In this document: positions 22,355 through 32,449 of the stretch, piece by piece
Position numbering within the stretch: position 1 is the stretch's first letter
How the letters are laid out: each line of letters begins with the position of its first letter
Source of the DNA: Adineta vaga
Taxonomy: Eukaryota > Rotifera
Length of the DNA stretch: 64,000 bases
NCBI GenBank assembly: GCA_021613535.1
Contig: CP075496.1
Span: 14,446,001-14,510,000, forward strand
Reading direction: 5' to 3'
Translations under genes and position numbers: made by a program
The notes under the pieces: generated by a model
The model's input: the letters and a program-made list of their open reading frames with translations, nothing else
The model's database searches: none
Told to the model about the DNA's origin: nothing

Positions 22355-23272
22355 TGGATTAGCATCATTAGCATTAGTTAATACAAATGCAGCTGCAGCT
22401 GCTGGTTTATTAACATGGACTGTAATTGATGCAGTTCGTGGTCAAGTATCTGTATCAGGTTCATGTGTTGGTTCTATTGTTGGTTTAGTTGCTGTTACAC
22501 CAGCATGTGGATTTATTCAACCAGGATGGGCTTTACTTTTTGGAATTATTCCTGTTCTTATTATTTATTTTATTGTTTTATATGAACATCATATGAAATT
22601 TGATGATACACTCGATGTTGCTGTTGTTCATGGTTGTGGTTAGTTCGATATTCTTATTTAAATAAGAACAAACAAATTCTTTTCTTTTAATCATCTTTAG
22701 GTGGAATTATTGGCGCTTTTATGACGGGTTTATTTGCTGAATTATCAAATAATCCAGCTGGTGCTGATGGAGCTTTCTATGGACATCCAATTCAATTATG
22801 GTATCAAATAGCTGGAATATTAACTGCTATTGGTAAGAGGCTTTTTTTTAATAAAAGATATATATATCTATGGTGGAAATTTTGTTTTTTTGTTTTGCCA
22901 ATAGGTTTTGCTTCTGCATGTACAGCGGGAATTCTTCTTCCATTAAAATATACAATTGGAATTCGTTTATCAGCCGAAGAAGAATTACGAGGACTTGATT
23001 GGATTGGTAAGGAAAAAGAAAGAAAAAATTATTTATCTATTTGAAACAAATTTTATTTAGCACATGGTGAGAAATGGGAACTTCATGAAAAACCACATCG
23101 AGGAACAACAACAACAGTTATAACAACAAATAGAAATGAACTTCCACCTTATTCAAATCGAACATCATCACGTTCTCGATTAAATAATAAACGAAGAAAT
23201 ATAGTTCGATGGAAAACGGATATTTCTCGAAGTAAATTTAATGCAAATCAAGAAAATAATCCAACTGTATAA
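22355..23272 (+). pseudogene. Ammonium transporter, 5'-truncated duplicate
   Basis: Exons 22355-22638, 22701-22832, 22905-23006, 23061-23272 correspond to AMT exons 3-6, with intact frame, splice sites and stop. Exons 1-2 (first five or so TM helices and the first pore His) are absent. The second pore His (VVHGCG) is present. Differences from copy A include SGSCVGS for SESCVGP, TPACGF for TPTCGF, and a changed Arg/Ser-rich tail. An open frame runs a few codons upstream without an ATG. It cannot make a functional channel alone. Confidence 0.8.
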
Positions 23273-23816
23273 AATTTATAAATAAATCTTTCATTTTCAA
23301 TTTAAAGTTTTGAAGAAAAGAAAAAATACATTTGAATGCTTAAATGATTGTTTGTGTTTTCTATAAATATGATTAGAACAAATTAATTAAGAAAACATTG
23401 AATTATGTAAATCATCTATATCAAGTTGTTTTTGTTTTGAACGTTGTTTTTGTTTTTTAAATTCTTCATAATCTTGATCATCTGTTGGTAATTCAATTCG
23501 ACACATTGGACATGTATTTACTAATTGAAGCCATTGTTTTATACAATTTTCACAATATTTATGATGACATGGTAATTCTTTTGTAGAATTTATTTCAAAT
23601 TCTTTTAAGCAAATTGAACATTTTTCATCACGATGAAAACGTTTTGTTGAAGGTAAATTTTCAATAATATGTTTCGCTGCTGGAGGTTGTTTTCGACCAT
23701 CAACATCACCAAATATACGTTCAAATTCAAGTTGAAATTCTGCACCAAGACCACTATCTAATAATAAACGTGCTAAATGAAGTAAATGATCTGGTTGTTC
23801 ACCACTTCCTAATGGT
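22355..23816. repeat. Duplicated block, copy B
   Basis: Second copy of the AMT 3' half plus RING gene, same orientation as copy A. Exons and most introns are almost unchanged. The last AMT exon carries most of the amino-acid differences. Confidence 0.9.
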
Positions 23817-23848
23817 TCACAATTATGTTCATCGAAATAGGATGTCAT
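23387..23848 (-). CDS. RNF181: RING-type E3 ubiquitin ligase, RNF181-like
   Basis: Single exon, 153 codons, the same length as vertebrate RNF181. Start ATG at 23848 gives MTSYFDEHNCEP, the family's characteristic N-terminus. PPAAKHIIENLPSTK is the linker before the RING-H2 domain: CSICLKEF, ELPCHHKYCENCIKQWL, NTCPMCRIELPTDD. The end is Gln/Lys-rich with a LHNSMFS tail. RING-H2 proteins bring E2-ubiquitin to substrates. This is the intact member of the duplicated pair, and it faces the truncated transporter copy. Confidence 0.85.
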   Translation of the reverse strand: MTSYFDEHNCEPLGSGEQPDHLLHLARLLLDSGLGAEFQLEFERIFGDVDGRKQPPAAKHIIENLPSTKRFHRDEKCSICLKEFEINSTKELPCHHKYCENCIKQWLQLVNTCPMCRIELPTDDQDYEEFKKQKQRSKQKQLDIDDLHNSMFS

Positions 23849-24309
23849 TTTAATCAAAAATAGTTTTGAATGTAATCCCTGTCGCAGTATGATACAATAA
23901 ATTCTACATCCAATCAGCCTTTTTTTTATATGCATATCTCTTTCAGTCCAATCACAGCAACTGTATATGATGGCGCTCTCTATAGGTGTTCATATTAAGC
24001 CTGCATAAGTGACAGATATTATTGTAACTACCGTCCTCCCCATCTGTGACGATTTCTGATCGAAGAGATTAAAACGCTGCTGAAACTGTACTTTTATTTA
24101 TCTACTTCTTCCTTTCATAAATCGCATCATTCTGATACAAAACATACATTTATGTACTGGTGAAATAAGGAGAAGAAAAGGAAAGATCAGGCCAAAGTAC
24201 ATCTTGAATGTACCGAAGTAAAAACATAAAAAGAATCGGAAGAGAAAAGTTTACATCAATGATAAACATTATATTACATCAAAAAAGAAAAGAAAAGGTA
24301 TAAAATCAT
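23849..24309. other. Intergenic
   Basis: Mixed composition, somewhat GC-richer around 23960-24070. No gene or terminal repeat supported. Confidence 0.45.
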
Positions 24310-24855
24310 TTAGATTATGACGATAAGGTTTCGGTCTAATATTTTAGCTCCAATTCCAAATATTCTGTCAAGCAGCCCGAAAAGACCCCATGCCGGTTTC
24401 AGATTGAGTTCCGACCAATGGTTCACTGATCTTAATGGACAACCTTTGCCTTGTATATTCAACCATCTCATGCATGACTCTGCATAGTCTGTGCAACATT
24501 TGCCCATGGCGATATTGTAATTTTGATTGTTAAAAGGACTTTTCTGTGAAAATTCCTTGATCTCTTCCAGATTCTTATTTGTACAGCCCATAGATACATG
24601 ATAAATAGGTTGGTTGTCATAAAACGTGTATTTGCCAAAGCGAATTTTTATTTTTCCTTTGTCGGTACTGACTGAACCTCCACTATTACCACCGCTGGCT
24701 GTTTCTTCATGTGAGGCTAGATCAGTATAGTAAAACTGGCCATCTGCTGTTTTAAATAGGACAATCCAGTGAGCGACAAAACATTCCGCACTATTAGAAT
24801 AATATTTTTCTTTACCTAAGGTTTTGAATATGAGATATGACAGTTTGACAGTACG
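24310..24855 (-). CDS. Fragment of a Cys-containing protein, 5' end not found
   Basis: An open minus-strand frame ends at TAA (24310) and is coding-like from about 24825: KYYSNSAECFVAHWIVLFK, DGQFYYTDLASHEE, FGKYTFYDNQPIYHVSMGC, then MGKCCTDYAESCMRW and CPLRSVNHWSELNLK. A splice-acceptor-like CCTTAG precedes the coding-like part, and no in-frame ATG exists between it and the upstream stop. The first Met (24591) would give only 93 residues. Base composition is less AT-rich than its neighbours. The family is not recognised. It may be the last exon of a longer gene or a remnant. Confidence 0.4.
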   Translation of the reverse strand, partial: RTVKLSYLIFKTLGKEKYYSNSAECFVAHWIVLFKTADGQFYYTDLASHEETASGGNSGGSVSTDKGKIKIRFGKYTFYDNQPIYHVSMGCTNKNLEEIKEFSQKSPFNNQNYNIAMGKCCTDYAESCMRWLNIQGKGCPLRSVNHWSELNLKPAWGLFGLLDRIFGIGAKILDRNLIVII

Positions 24856-25538
24856 TTACAGAAATCAAGTCAGTCGATTTGAAATTGTGTTGAAAATACA
24901 ATGCTTTTTATAATATAAATTATGTTAGCATGGATTATTCCAAAAGATATATATTAATGACATACATTGCGATGCTGATGATGAAACGAAGGAAGAAATA
25001 TATATGCTTTTTTCGTAGGAAAATATCCAACCAACTAACTATCTATATTATGTGCGACATCTTCTGTTGGTTCTTATTATTTAAGGATTTCGATAATCTT
25101 ATTTTATTTAGATGAAGAAATTGAAATCGTTGGTTAAATCTTAATTCTCATAGTTTTTTTTAAATCCTTTAGAAATTATCAATAAGATTGAAGAAATTCT
25201 TATCCATTTAACTAAATGAATAATGAAGATAATTCAATGTTTCTATCATCAATACAATACAATCATCAAATACGCTTCATTTTCATGTTCATAGATTGAT
25301 ATTAAATAACAAAACAATAGAAGAATTTTAGAATAATAAATAGAAATGTATTGATTTTTTTATAGGACAAAACTAAAATGCAATAGAAGAAAACAATGAA
25401 GAGAACATAAAAAGAAAAAGAAAGGAAAATCGATGAATAATAATAACATCATATACATAACAATGAGTATTACATGAATAACAAAGTATTATCAAAGCAC
25501 GTCGAAATCTTTTTAGTCTTTGTTATTAATTTAAAAGA
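24856..25538. other. Intergenic
   Basis: AT-rich with no supported gene. It includes the presumed promoter of the intronless gene that follows. Confidence 0.5.
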
Positions 25539-26906
25539 ATGTTGCTTGGCGAAATCTTCGGATTTATTGAATATGAAAATGAGAAAGGAGAAAAAATAAG
25601 TATTGAAAAACAAGAAGAAGCTTTATTAAGAATTTATCAATTAGCTGGTTATTTTAATTTAACAAAAGTATGGAATGATTTAAATTCAATTGAAAATATT
25701 TCAAATCTTAATTATGTTTTTGAAAATTTATCAATTATTATTAAAGATTCTAAAGCCAATCAATCAAATCCATTGGATTTTAATGCTACATATATGTGTG
25801 AACATTTTTTTCAAAATAATTTTATGGATTTTGATGATTTTATTGATTATATTTTATATTTAAGTCAACATGCTTTTGGAAGATCAATTGGACAAGAAAG
25901 ATATGAAATTAATTCTTGTAATTGGATTCAAAATTATCAAGATTATTATATTGAACAAGCACGTTTATTACGTCTTATTGATAGACAAATTCCTTTATTA
26001 AATCAATATGATCAATGTTGGATTGCTGGTGCTTCAAGATTTACTCTATCATTAAGAATTCTTGATTTTAAATATCATATTCAATCAAAACTTATTCAAA
26101 TTAATCATGATATTTTTATTTTAGCTGGAGAAAGAGAATTATGGGCTAATATTGATGGAATATCAGCAAAAATAAAAGAGAAATTAATAGAAATTTCCGA
26201 AAATAATTTCGATTTAAATAATATTGATTTTTCATCATTAAATGAAAATAATTTGGAAATAATTGAAGAAGGAAAAGAATATTTATTAAATTTAGCAAAT
26301 AGATTTAATATAAAATTAAATTTCTTAAAACCATTTATTGAATATAAAACTAAAGAAGAATGTTTATTAGGAAGATTTCCAAATCGAATTTATCCAAATT
26401 ATGAAAATGAAAATGAAATAAATAAATTAAATGAAACAATTCTTTCAAAAGATTTAATAAAAACTTATTTAAAAAGTCATTTTAATCAAATTAATATTAT
26501 CAATACATTAAAAGATCAAGAAAATCGACCAAATACATTAACAACTGTTCATGATGCAATTCAAAAATTAATTCAACAAATTTTATCTGGAAAATTTCAT
26601 GAACAAAAATCTTTTTCCATTTTACTTTGGTCAAATAATCCTTCAATTGAACGTCAAACTTTAATAACACAAAGAAAAGTAAATGAATTTTTAGATAAAT
26701 TTCATTTAAATGAAAAAAATTATGAAATAACAATTTATGGAATTGGATTTTCATCAAATAAACAAATTGAAATAATTCATTCCGAATTAGGTGCTTTAAT
26801 GACTGAAAAATATCGTATTTCTATGGAAAAAAGATTTCATTTAACAAAAAATAAACCAAAACGAAATATAAATTCGTTATTATTTCAAACGAGACAAAAA
26901 CAGTGA
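25539..26906 (+). CDS. Intronless 455-aa protein, unknown family
   Basis: Single open frame from a proper ATG to TGA with host-like AT-rich codons. No signal peptide or membrane helix; predicted soluble. Motif-like blocks: NQYDQCWIAGASRFTLSLR (about residues 155-173), IFILAGERELWANIDGI (190-206), FIEYKTKEECLLGRFPNRIY (265-284), RPNTLTTVHDAI (328-339), LLWSNNPSIERQTLITQRKV (358-377) and IYGIGFSS...IHSELGALMTEK near the end. The clustering of small and charged residues looks like an alpha/beta enzyme core, but I cannot name the family or a reaction. Lack of introns beside intron-rich genes is compatible with retroposition or horizontal acquisition. Confidence 0.7.
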   Translation: MLLGEIFGFIEYENEKGEKISIEKQEEALLRIYQLAGYFNLTKVWNDLNSIENISNLNYVFENLSIIIKDSKANQSNPLDFNATYMCEHFFQNNFMDFDDFIDYILYLSQHAFGRSIGQERYEINSCNWIQNYQDYYIEQARLLRLIDRQIPLLNQYDQCWIAGASRFTLSLRILDFKYHIQSKLIQINHDIFILAGERELWANIDGISAKIKEKLIEISENNFDLNNIDFSSLNENNLEIIEEGKEYLLNLANRFNIKLNFLKPFIEYKTKEECLLGRFPNRIYPNYENENEINKLNETILSKDLIKTYLKSHFNQINIINTLKDQENRPNTLTTVHDAIQKLIQQILSGKFHEQKSFSILLWSNNPSIERQTLITQRKVNEFLDKFHLNEKNYEITIYGIGFSSNKQIEIIHSELGALMTEKYRISMEKRFHLTKNKPKRNINSLLFQTRQKQ

Positions 26907-27221
26907 ACTTGCTCTTGGTCTCTTCAATTCGAATAACATTACTCTTTTTTTGTTTCGTTTTCTTTTGGTGAATTTGTTTATTTAAACAAATGAAGTTTTC
27001 GTTCGATTGCTTTTTCTTCCTTTTCACTTGAAAGTTCGGTGAAAGGTTATTTTAATGATGAAAAAAAAGGAATTATTCAGCTTTTCATGACTTTTTTTTC
27101 GAAAGAAAATAAAATCACATCCTTTTTTTTAGTTGCATAAATATATCTGAGTTTTTGCTTTTATTCAAACAAAATATCGACATAACGACAAGGAAGAACA
27201 AAAGCTTTTTTTCTAATCATC
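26907..27221. other. Short intergenic
   Basis: AT-rich and poly-T rich; no feature supported. Confidence 0.5.
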
Positions 27222-29828
27222 ATGAATATATTCGATTCAATATCGAATTTCACCATTGTATTTCTGATTTTTCTTCTAATGTAAGAATTTTATATTCATT
27301 ATCTCTTTTTCAATCGAATTTCTTTTTAAAATAGAAATATTTCAAAACAACAACAACAGCCACCAACAAGTATTTCATTGAACATTCTTTTTTTTTATTA
27401 GAAATTTTTTTCTTTTTCTTTTCATAAAGTAAATTCAACAATAATTTCAACATGTAATTATACAGCATGTAGTTCTCAACGAACTCCATGTTCTTCTAAT
27501 ATTGATTGTGAATGTTTTTCATTAACAACAAAACCAAATTCAGGAATTTGTGCTTCAGTTGGTTTTACTTGTTCAAGTTTTGTACGATGTAACAGTGATA
27601 ATAAAACATGTCCTATTGAAAGTACAATTTGTGTCAATAGTACAAGATGTGGACAACCTATTTGTTATCCGTTAGCTTTAGCTAATAAATTAGTTTGTCC
27701 TCCTAACATCAAAGGTAAGTTATAAAAAATTTTATTTTTTTAAATAGAAACAACAATTTCAATTAACAAATTTAATAATTTCTATTTTTTTTTTCTTAAT
27801 AGCAACAACAACAACTACAAAGATAACTACAACTATGAAAACAACGACAACAACTCGCGCACCTCTTACAACTATACTAACAACAACAGCAGGTAAAACG
27901 GATAATCTTAAATTCTCATTCATTCGTATTCTCTTTCTCGTTTTAGTTCGTATAAACACAACGACAACATTCAACTTACCATCATCGTCATCAACACCAA
28001 TAAGAACAACAACCACTACTATCAACTCATCATCACCATTACCACCACTATCATCAACAACAACAACCACTGCTATCAACTCATCATCACCATTACCACC
28101 ACTATCCTCAACAACAACCACTGCTATCAACTCATCATCACCATTACCACCACTTTCATCAACAACAACCAGTACTACTAACTCATCATCGCCATTACCA
28201 CCACTAACTTCAACCACAACCACAACCACAACCACAACCACAACCACAACCACAACCACAACCACATCGACAACAACTACAAGTGAGTAAAGTGACAAAT
28301 TTTTCATATGTGTTTCTTTTCGGATCAATTGAAAAAGTATGAAAAGAAAGATGATTCTATTATATCTTTATGAGTTATTGTACGAGAGATCTCAAACTTT
28401 TACGATTGTCTTTCGATAGATTGCGGTAAATAATCTTTGAAGAAATAATTCGAGCAAATTTCGTAGAAGAGAATCTTAAAACAATAAAAGAATAGAATCA
28501 GATACTTTGACCTATGGACGTATTCAATTGACAATAAACAAATGATGAATTTGAAAATAGTTTTGAAAAATTTTCTTTTCAGAATCTGATCATTCTCCTC
28601 TAGAGAACATCTGATGAGGCTAAAAATGAGATTTTATCTCTAAAATAATGTGCTTGAGATGATTATATGAATGTATCTATCTCACACGAAACTGAAAGTT
28701 TAATTGATCCGTTCTCTATAACACTCGATAGTGCCTTTCGCGCAATGACTTGTATTGATCTATTTCTAATAAAACTATATATGTTTAGCATCATGTCAAA
28801 ATGCCTTCTCACCTATGACGACATATGAAGTTGGTGGTAGTCCTCAATCAATTACTACTGGTGATTTTAATGGTGATAATCGAATGGATCTTGTCGTTAC
28901 CGATATTGAAAATAATGTAATTCATGTACTTCTTGCCGATAATGAGGGAAGATTTTCATCATTATCATCATATGCAACAGGAAGGTTTCCTCAAGGAGTT
29001 GCAGTTAGTGATCTTAATAATGACAATCGATTAGATATTGCTGTTCTTAATAATAATGATAATACTATGAGTTTATATTTTGGTTATGGAAATGGAACAT
29101 TTTCTTCTCAAATGGTATTACCTACTGGTGCGACTCCATGGAATCTTCTTATTGATGATTTAAATCATGACAATTTTTCTGATATTATTATTACTAATTC
29201 AGGAAGTCGAAATGTTGGTGTTTATCTTGGAAATCGAAATGGAAATTTTTCAGATATGAGAACATTTTCTACTGGTTTTTTTCCAATTGGAATTACTCTT
29301 GGAGATTTTAATAACGATGGAAACAAAGATATTATTGTTACAAATGCCGGTGAAACGAGTGTAAGTATTCTGATTGGACATGGAGATGGAGGTTTTTCAA
29401 ATCAAACCAAATTTTCAACGGGTGCATTTTCTTGGTCAATTACTGTTGCCGATTTTAATAAAGATAATCGATTAGATTTTGCACTTTCATATCGAGATAA
29501 TAATACAATGAAAGTTTTTCTTGGTAATGATAGTGGATCTTTTATAATGCAAGGGACATATCAGACTGGTGTTTATCCATGGAAAATTATTGCTAATGAT
29601 TTTAATAATGATAATCAAACTGATATTGCTCTTGTTAATACGGGAAGTGATGAAATTAGTCTTTTTATTGGTATTGGAAATGGAAATTTCATGCCACAAA
29701 TCCGTTTTCCGACTGGAGCATTTCCATTTGGAATGGTTACGAATGATTTTAATGATGATGGAAAAATTGATTTTATTGTGGCAAATCAAGAAAACTCAAA
29801 TGTTGGAATTTTTTTAAATATTTGTTGA
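27222..29828 (+). CDS. Secreted/surface mucin-like protein with FG-GAP/VCBS propeller
   Basis: Six exons: 27222-27280, 27335-27369, 27430-27714, 27803-27892, 27947-28282, 28789-29828 (1845 nt, 614 residues, all phases agree). Order: signal peptide (TIVFLIFLLM), a Cys-rich domain (about 14 Cys in 95 residues, CNYTACSSQRTPCSSN onwards), a Thr-rich mucin-like stalk with four copies of INSSSPLPPL or close variants, then about seven FG-GAP/VCBS repeats (GDFNGDNRMDLVVTD, VADFNKDNRLDFA, NDFNDDGKIDFIVAN). The DxNxDxxxD loops are Ca2+-binding motifs of integrin-alpha-like beta-propellers. Such proteins are abundant in bdelloids. The 506-bp last intron is far longer than the others. The final exon alone has an internal Met, so a separate gene is a weaker alternative. 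Confidence 0.8.
28216..28266 (+). repeat. ACCACA hexanucleotide repeat in coding sequence
   Basis: About eight units of ACCACA encode a Thr run inside the mucin-like stalk. It is prone to length change. Confidence 0.8.
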
Positions 29829-30583
29829 TCATAGTTTTATAGAATATTAATTTTCCTTTTTCATTTCTTATTTTGTTTTTAATACATTCACAGAACTTTT
29901 CCACTAGAAAAAAAATAGTTTGCGTATTTGTTTGTCTTGAGGGTGTGGGTGTGGGTGTGGGTGAGAATATATTATTTTATTCTCAATCACACCCTAGAAA
30001 ACATTATAGTCATTTGGGTAAATTGCATATAGTTTTCTAGCTATTTCCGATAACGAACTTGAATGGATCCTATCGGATACTCCGATTTTAGACAAAAAGA
30101 AATATGATCTAATGATTTGATATGAACTGTAAATTCCGACTGTTTCTTGACATCAGATCTGAGAGAATCTGGCAGAAAGTAGTCGGATTCTGAGATCGGA
30201 TCTGACCGGATCTTAATATATGAATTCAATCGGAACTTGTGGGATTCGATTTAGAGAAATGTCGAAAGTGCTCAAAACAAAAAGAATATTAGAAAAATCG
30301 AAGCTTTTCAATGTAGATATACTTTTTTTTATCGATTATTTGTATCCTTCTATTACATAGTTTGATTATTAGAGTATCATACTTAGTTATTATATAAAGA
30401 GAAAAATGAATAGATTCAATCGATTGAATTATTATATGTAACTAATCATATTATTTATTTTTTATATGATGAAAAAGAAAAGATTAATAATATGAAAAGG
30501 ATAAAAAATAATAGAGAGAGAGAGAAAAGAAATGAAAAGAAAAATATGTATTATCCTTCAAAGATTGATTTCCATTTTGAATG
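29829..30583. other. Intergenic with telomere-like hairpin
   Basis: Contains the hairpin at 29936-29996. From 30040 to 30240 a stretch has repeated GGATC/CGGAT motifs (for example GATCGGATCTGACCGGATC), possibly an old short-motif island. GA-rich tract near 30515. Confidence 0.45.
29936..29996. repeat. Telomere-like hairpin, copy 4
   Basis: Left arm CTTGAGGGTGTGGGTGTGGG continuing to about three TGTGGG units; the right arm is short, TCACACCCTAG. AT-rich loop of about 20 nt. Confidence 0.75.
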
Positions 30584-30602
30584 TCAAAGATAATGAATAG
30601 TA

Positions 30603-31435
30603 TTAAAGACCAGGACAACCCAAAACCGTACATGTATTAGAACAATAACAACCAGCATTATCAGAAATACGACGACAACCATAAGAATATTTAGAACCAC
30701 ATGCACCACTACCTTTACTACTACAATACGCATCATAACGATAACCAGGATTACTACAACCAGCACCAGGTGCAGGACATCCACTAGTAGTACATTGTGC
30801 AGAACAAGTACAATCTTTACCATCAGAAATACGAACACAACCATAAGCATTTTGATGACCACATGCATTACTACCAGAACTACTACAAACAGCATCATAA
30901 CGATAAAGAGGATTAGTACAACCAGGTCCTGGAGGAGGACAACCAGTAACATTACATTCATTTGAACAATAACAACCAGCATTATCAGAAATACGACGAC
31001 AACCATAAGAATATTTAGGACCACATGCACCATACCAGTGCTTGTACAATAAGCATCAAAACGATATGCTGGATTAGTACAACCTGCAGGAGGACAACCT
31101 TCTACATTACAAGTATTTGAACAATAACAACCTTTTCCAGTGGATTTAGGAACACATCCATAATAGTATGTTGGAGCACAAGCACCGGGATTAGTACCAC
31201 TACAATATGGATCATAACGATAAGAAGGATCAGTACAACCTGGAACAGGACAAATAGCTTCATCACGTCGATTAATTAATTGCTCAATTCGTTTATTGAT
31301 ATCATATCGATATTGTAGAAAAAGATCATTATCTTCCATTTCTCTTCCATAATACTTGGAGTTTCGTGCAATACAATGTGATATTAATAATATAAATCCA
31401 ACAATAAGATATAATATTTGAAGAATATTAACCAT
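30603..31435 (-). pseudogene. Secreted protein of four Cys-rich repeats, split by a frameshift
   Basis: Start ATG at 31435; signal peptide ILQILYLIVGFILLISHCIA; then a short helical region; then four tandem modules of about 48 residues with consensus GCTNPxYRYDAxCSSxGxxACGxxxxYGCxxISDxxGCxCSNxC. Reading frame changes at about 31030-31035, within the second module after YCTSTG. One base is missing where the other modules have an extra codon position, and the rest (down to the stop at 30603) is open in the new frame. Ten Cys per module with fixed spacing implies a disulfide-rich extracellular domain. Function unknown. The frameshift could be real or a sequencing error. Confidence 0.7.
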
Positions 31436-32449
31436 TTTTGAAACTTAAAATTAGAAAATGAAAAATATATATTAACGATTGTTTTTATGATAATATTTCA
31501 CTAGTTTATATAACTATCCTTTATCAAAGAAAAAACAGATAAAGATAATCCATTTATTTTTCTTCTTCCAAATTAACGAACCGTAACAGTAATATTATTT
31601 ATTTCATTTTGTCGCAGGTACAAAAAATAATGAAGTACTTGAGAGAAAAAAAAGAAAAACAAGCTTACAGCTATCTTACCTCAATAGTATATCGACATGT
31701 AAATATACTTTAAGTACCTCTATTATGAATACATATCGAAAGTATTTTAAAAAATATAATCAAAAACAAGGTTCTAATCAATTTTTTCAATGTAAATCGT
31801 TAATGATTCATTAAATAAGATTAGTTTTTAGTTAAATTTTAATATAAAATATTTATTTAAATCTTGAGGGTGAGGGTGGGTGTGGGTGTGGGTGTGGGTG
31901 TGGGTGTTATCTTTCTTTATCTACACCCTCACACCCACACCTTCAACTTAGAATGAGATAATGATTGTCTTTAGAATTATTTCTATTTTTTAATAAGATT
32001 CTTTGAAAAATATTATTGTCAAATGCCATCTTGTTGTAGAAGACATGATGGATTTCGCTATTTAAGTGATTATGAAAAAGAAAAATTATTTCCATGTACA
32101 ATGTTACATGTTGAGATCAATCATCTAATAGAAAATAAAGAAAAAAATCAATGATTATTAATTATTAAACAATAATATTGCATTTATTGTATAAACTAAT
32201 TAAGTTTGGTATTTTTTTTCTATATTTTTTCGTTCGAAGTTTTATTTAAATAAATTTCTTTTCTTTTATGATCTATTACTTTATCAATAAGTATGAAAAA
32301 AAGATTTTTATTATTTCGCTGATAATTAAACTAGAATATTCGTTTCTTTTTGCCCGATGTTTTTTACAACCAATAATGGTTAAGTAGTCCATCATAAAAA
32401 TGTATTGATTTCTATTTGAAGTAAAACATCTTTTTTCCTCTCAATTGAA
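31436..32449. other. Intergenic with the longest telomere-like hairpin
   Basis: AT-rich. Contains the hairpin at 31863-31946. A 43-codon open frame at 32023-32154 (MPSCCRRHDGFRYLSDYEK...) has coding-like composition, but nothing else supports it. Confidence 0.45.
31863..31946. repeat. Telomere-like hairpin, copy 5 (longest)
   Basis: Left arm starts CTTGAGGGTGAGGGTGGG and then has four TGTGGG units to 31906. Right arm 31923-31946 is ACACCCTCACACCCACACC then TTCAA. Loop about 16 nt. This is the clearest TGTGGG array in the window. Confidence 0.85.

Noticed and set aside
27759-28328. Long Val/Gly/Asp open frame on the minus strand
   Set aside because: It is the complement of the Thr/Ser-rich mucin stalk; the repetitive composition keeps both strands open and the plus-strand exons fit splicing.
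29487-29817. Extra frames inside the FG-GAP exon
   Set aside because: Shadow frames of the periodic propeller repeats.
29936-31946. True chromosome end
   Set aside because: Arrays are short, inverted and flanked on both sides by genes, so they are internal.
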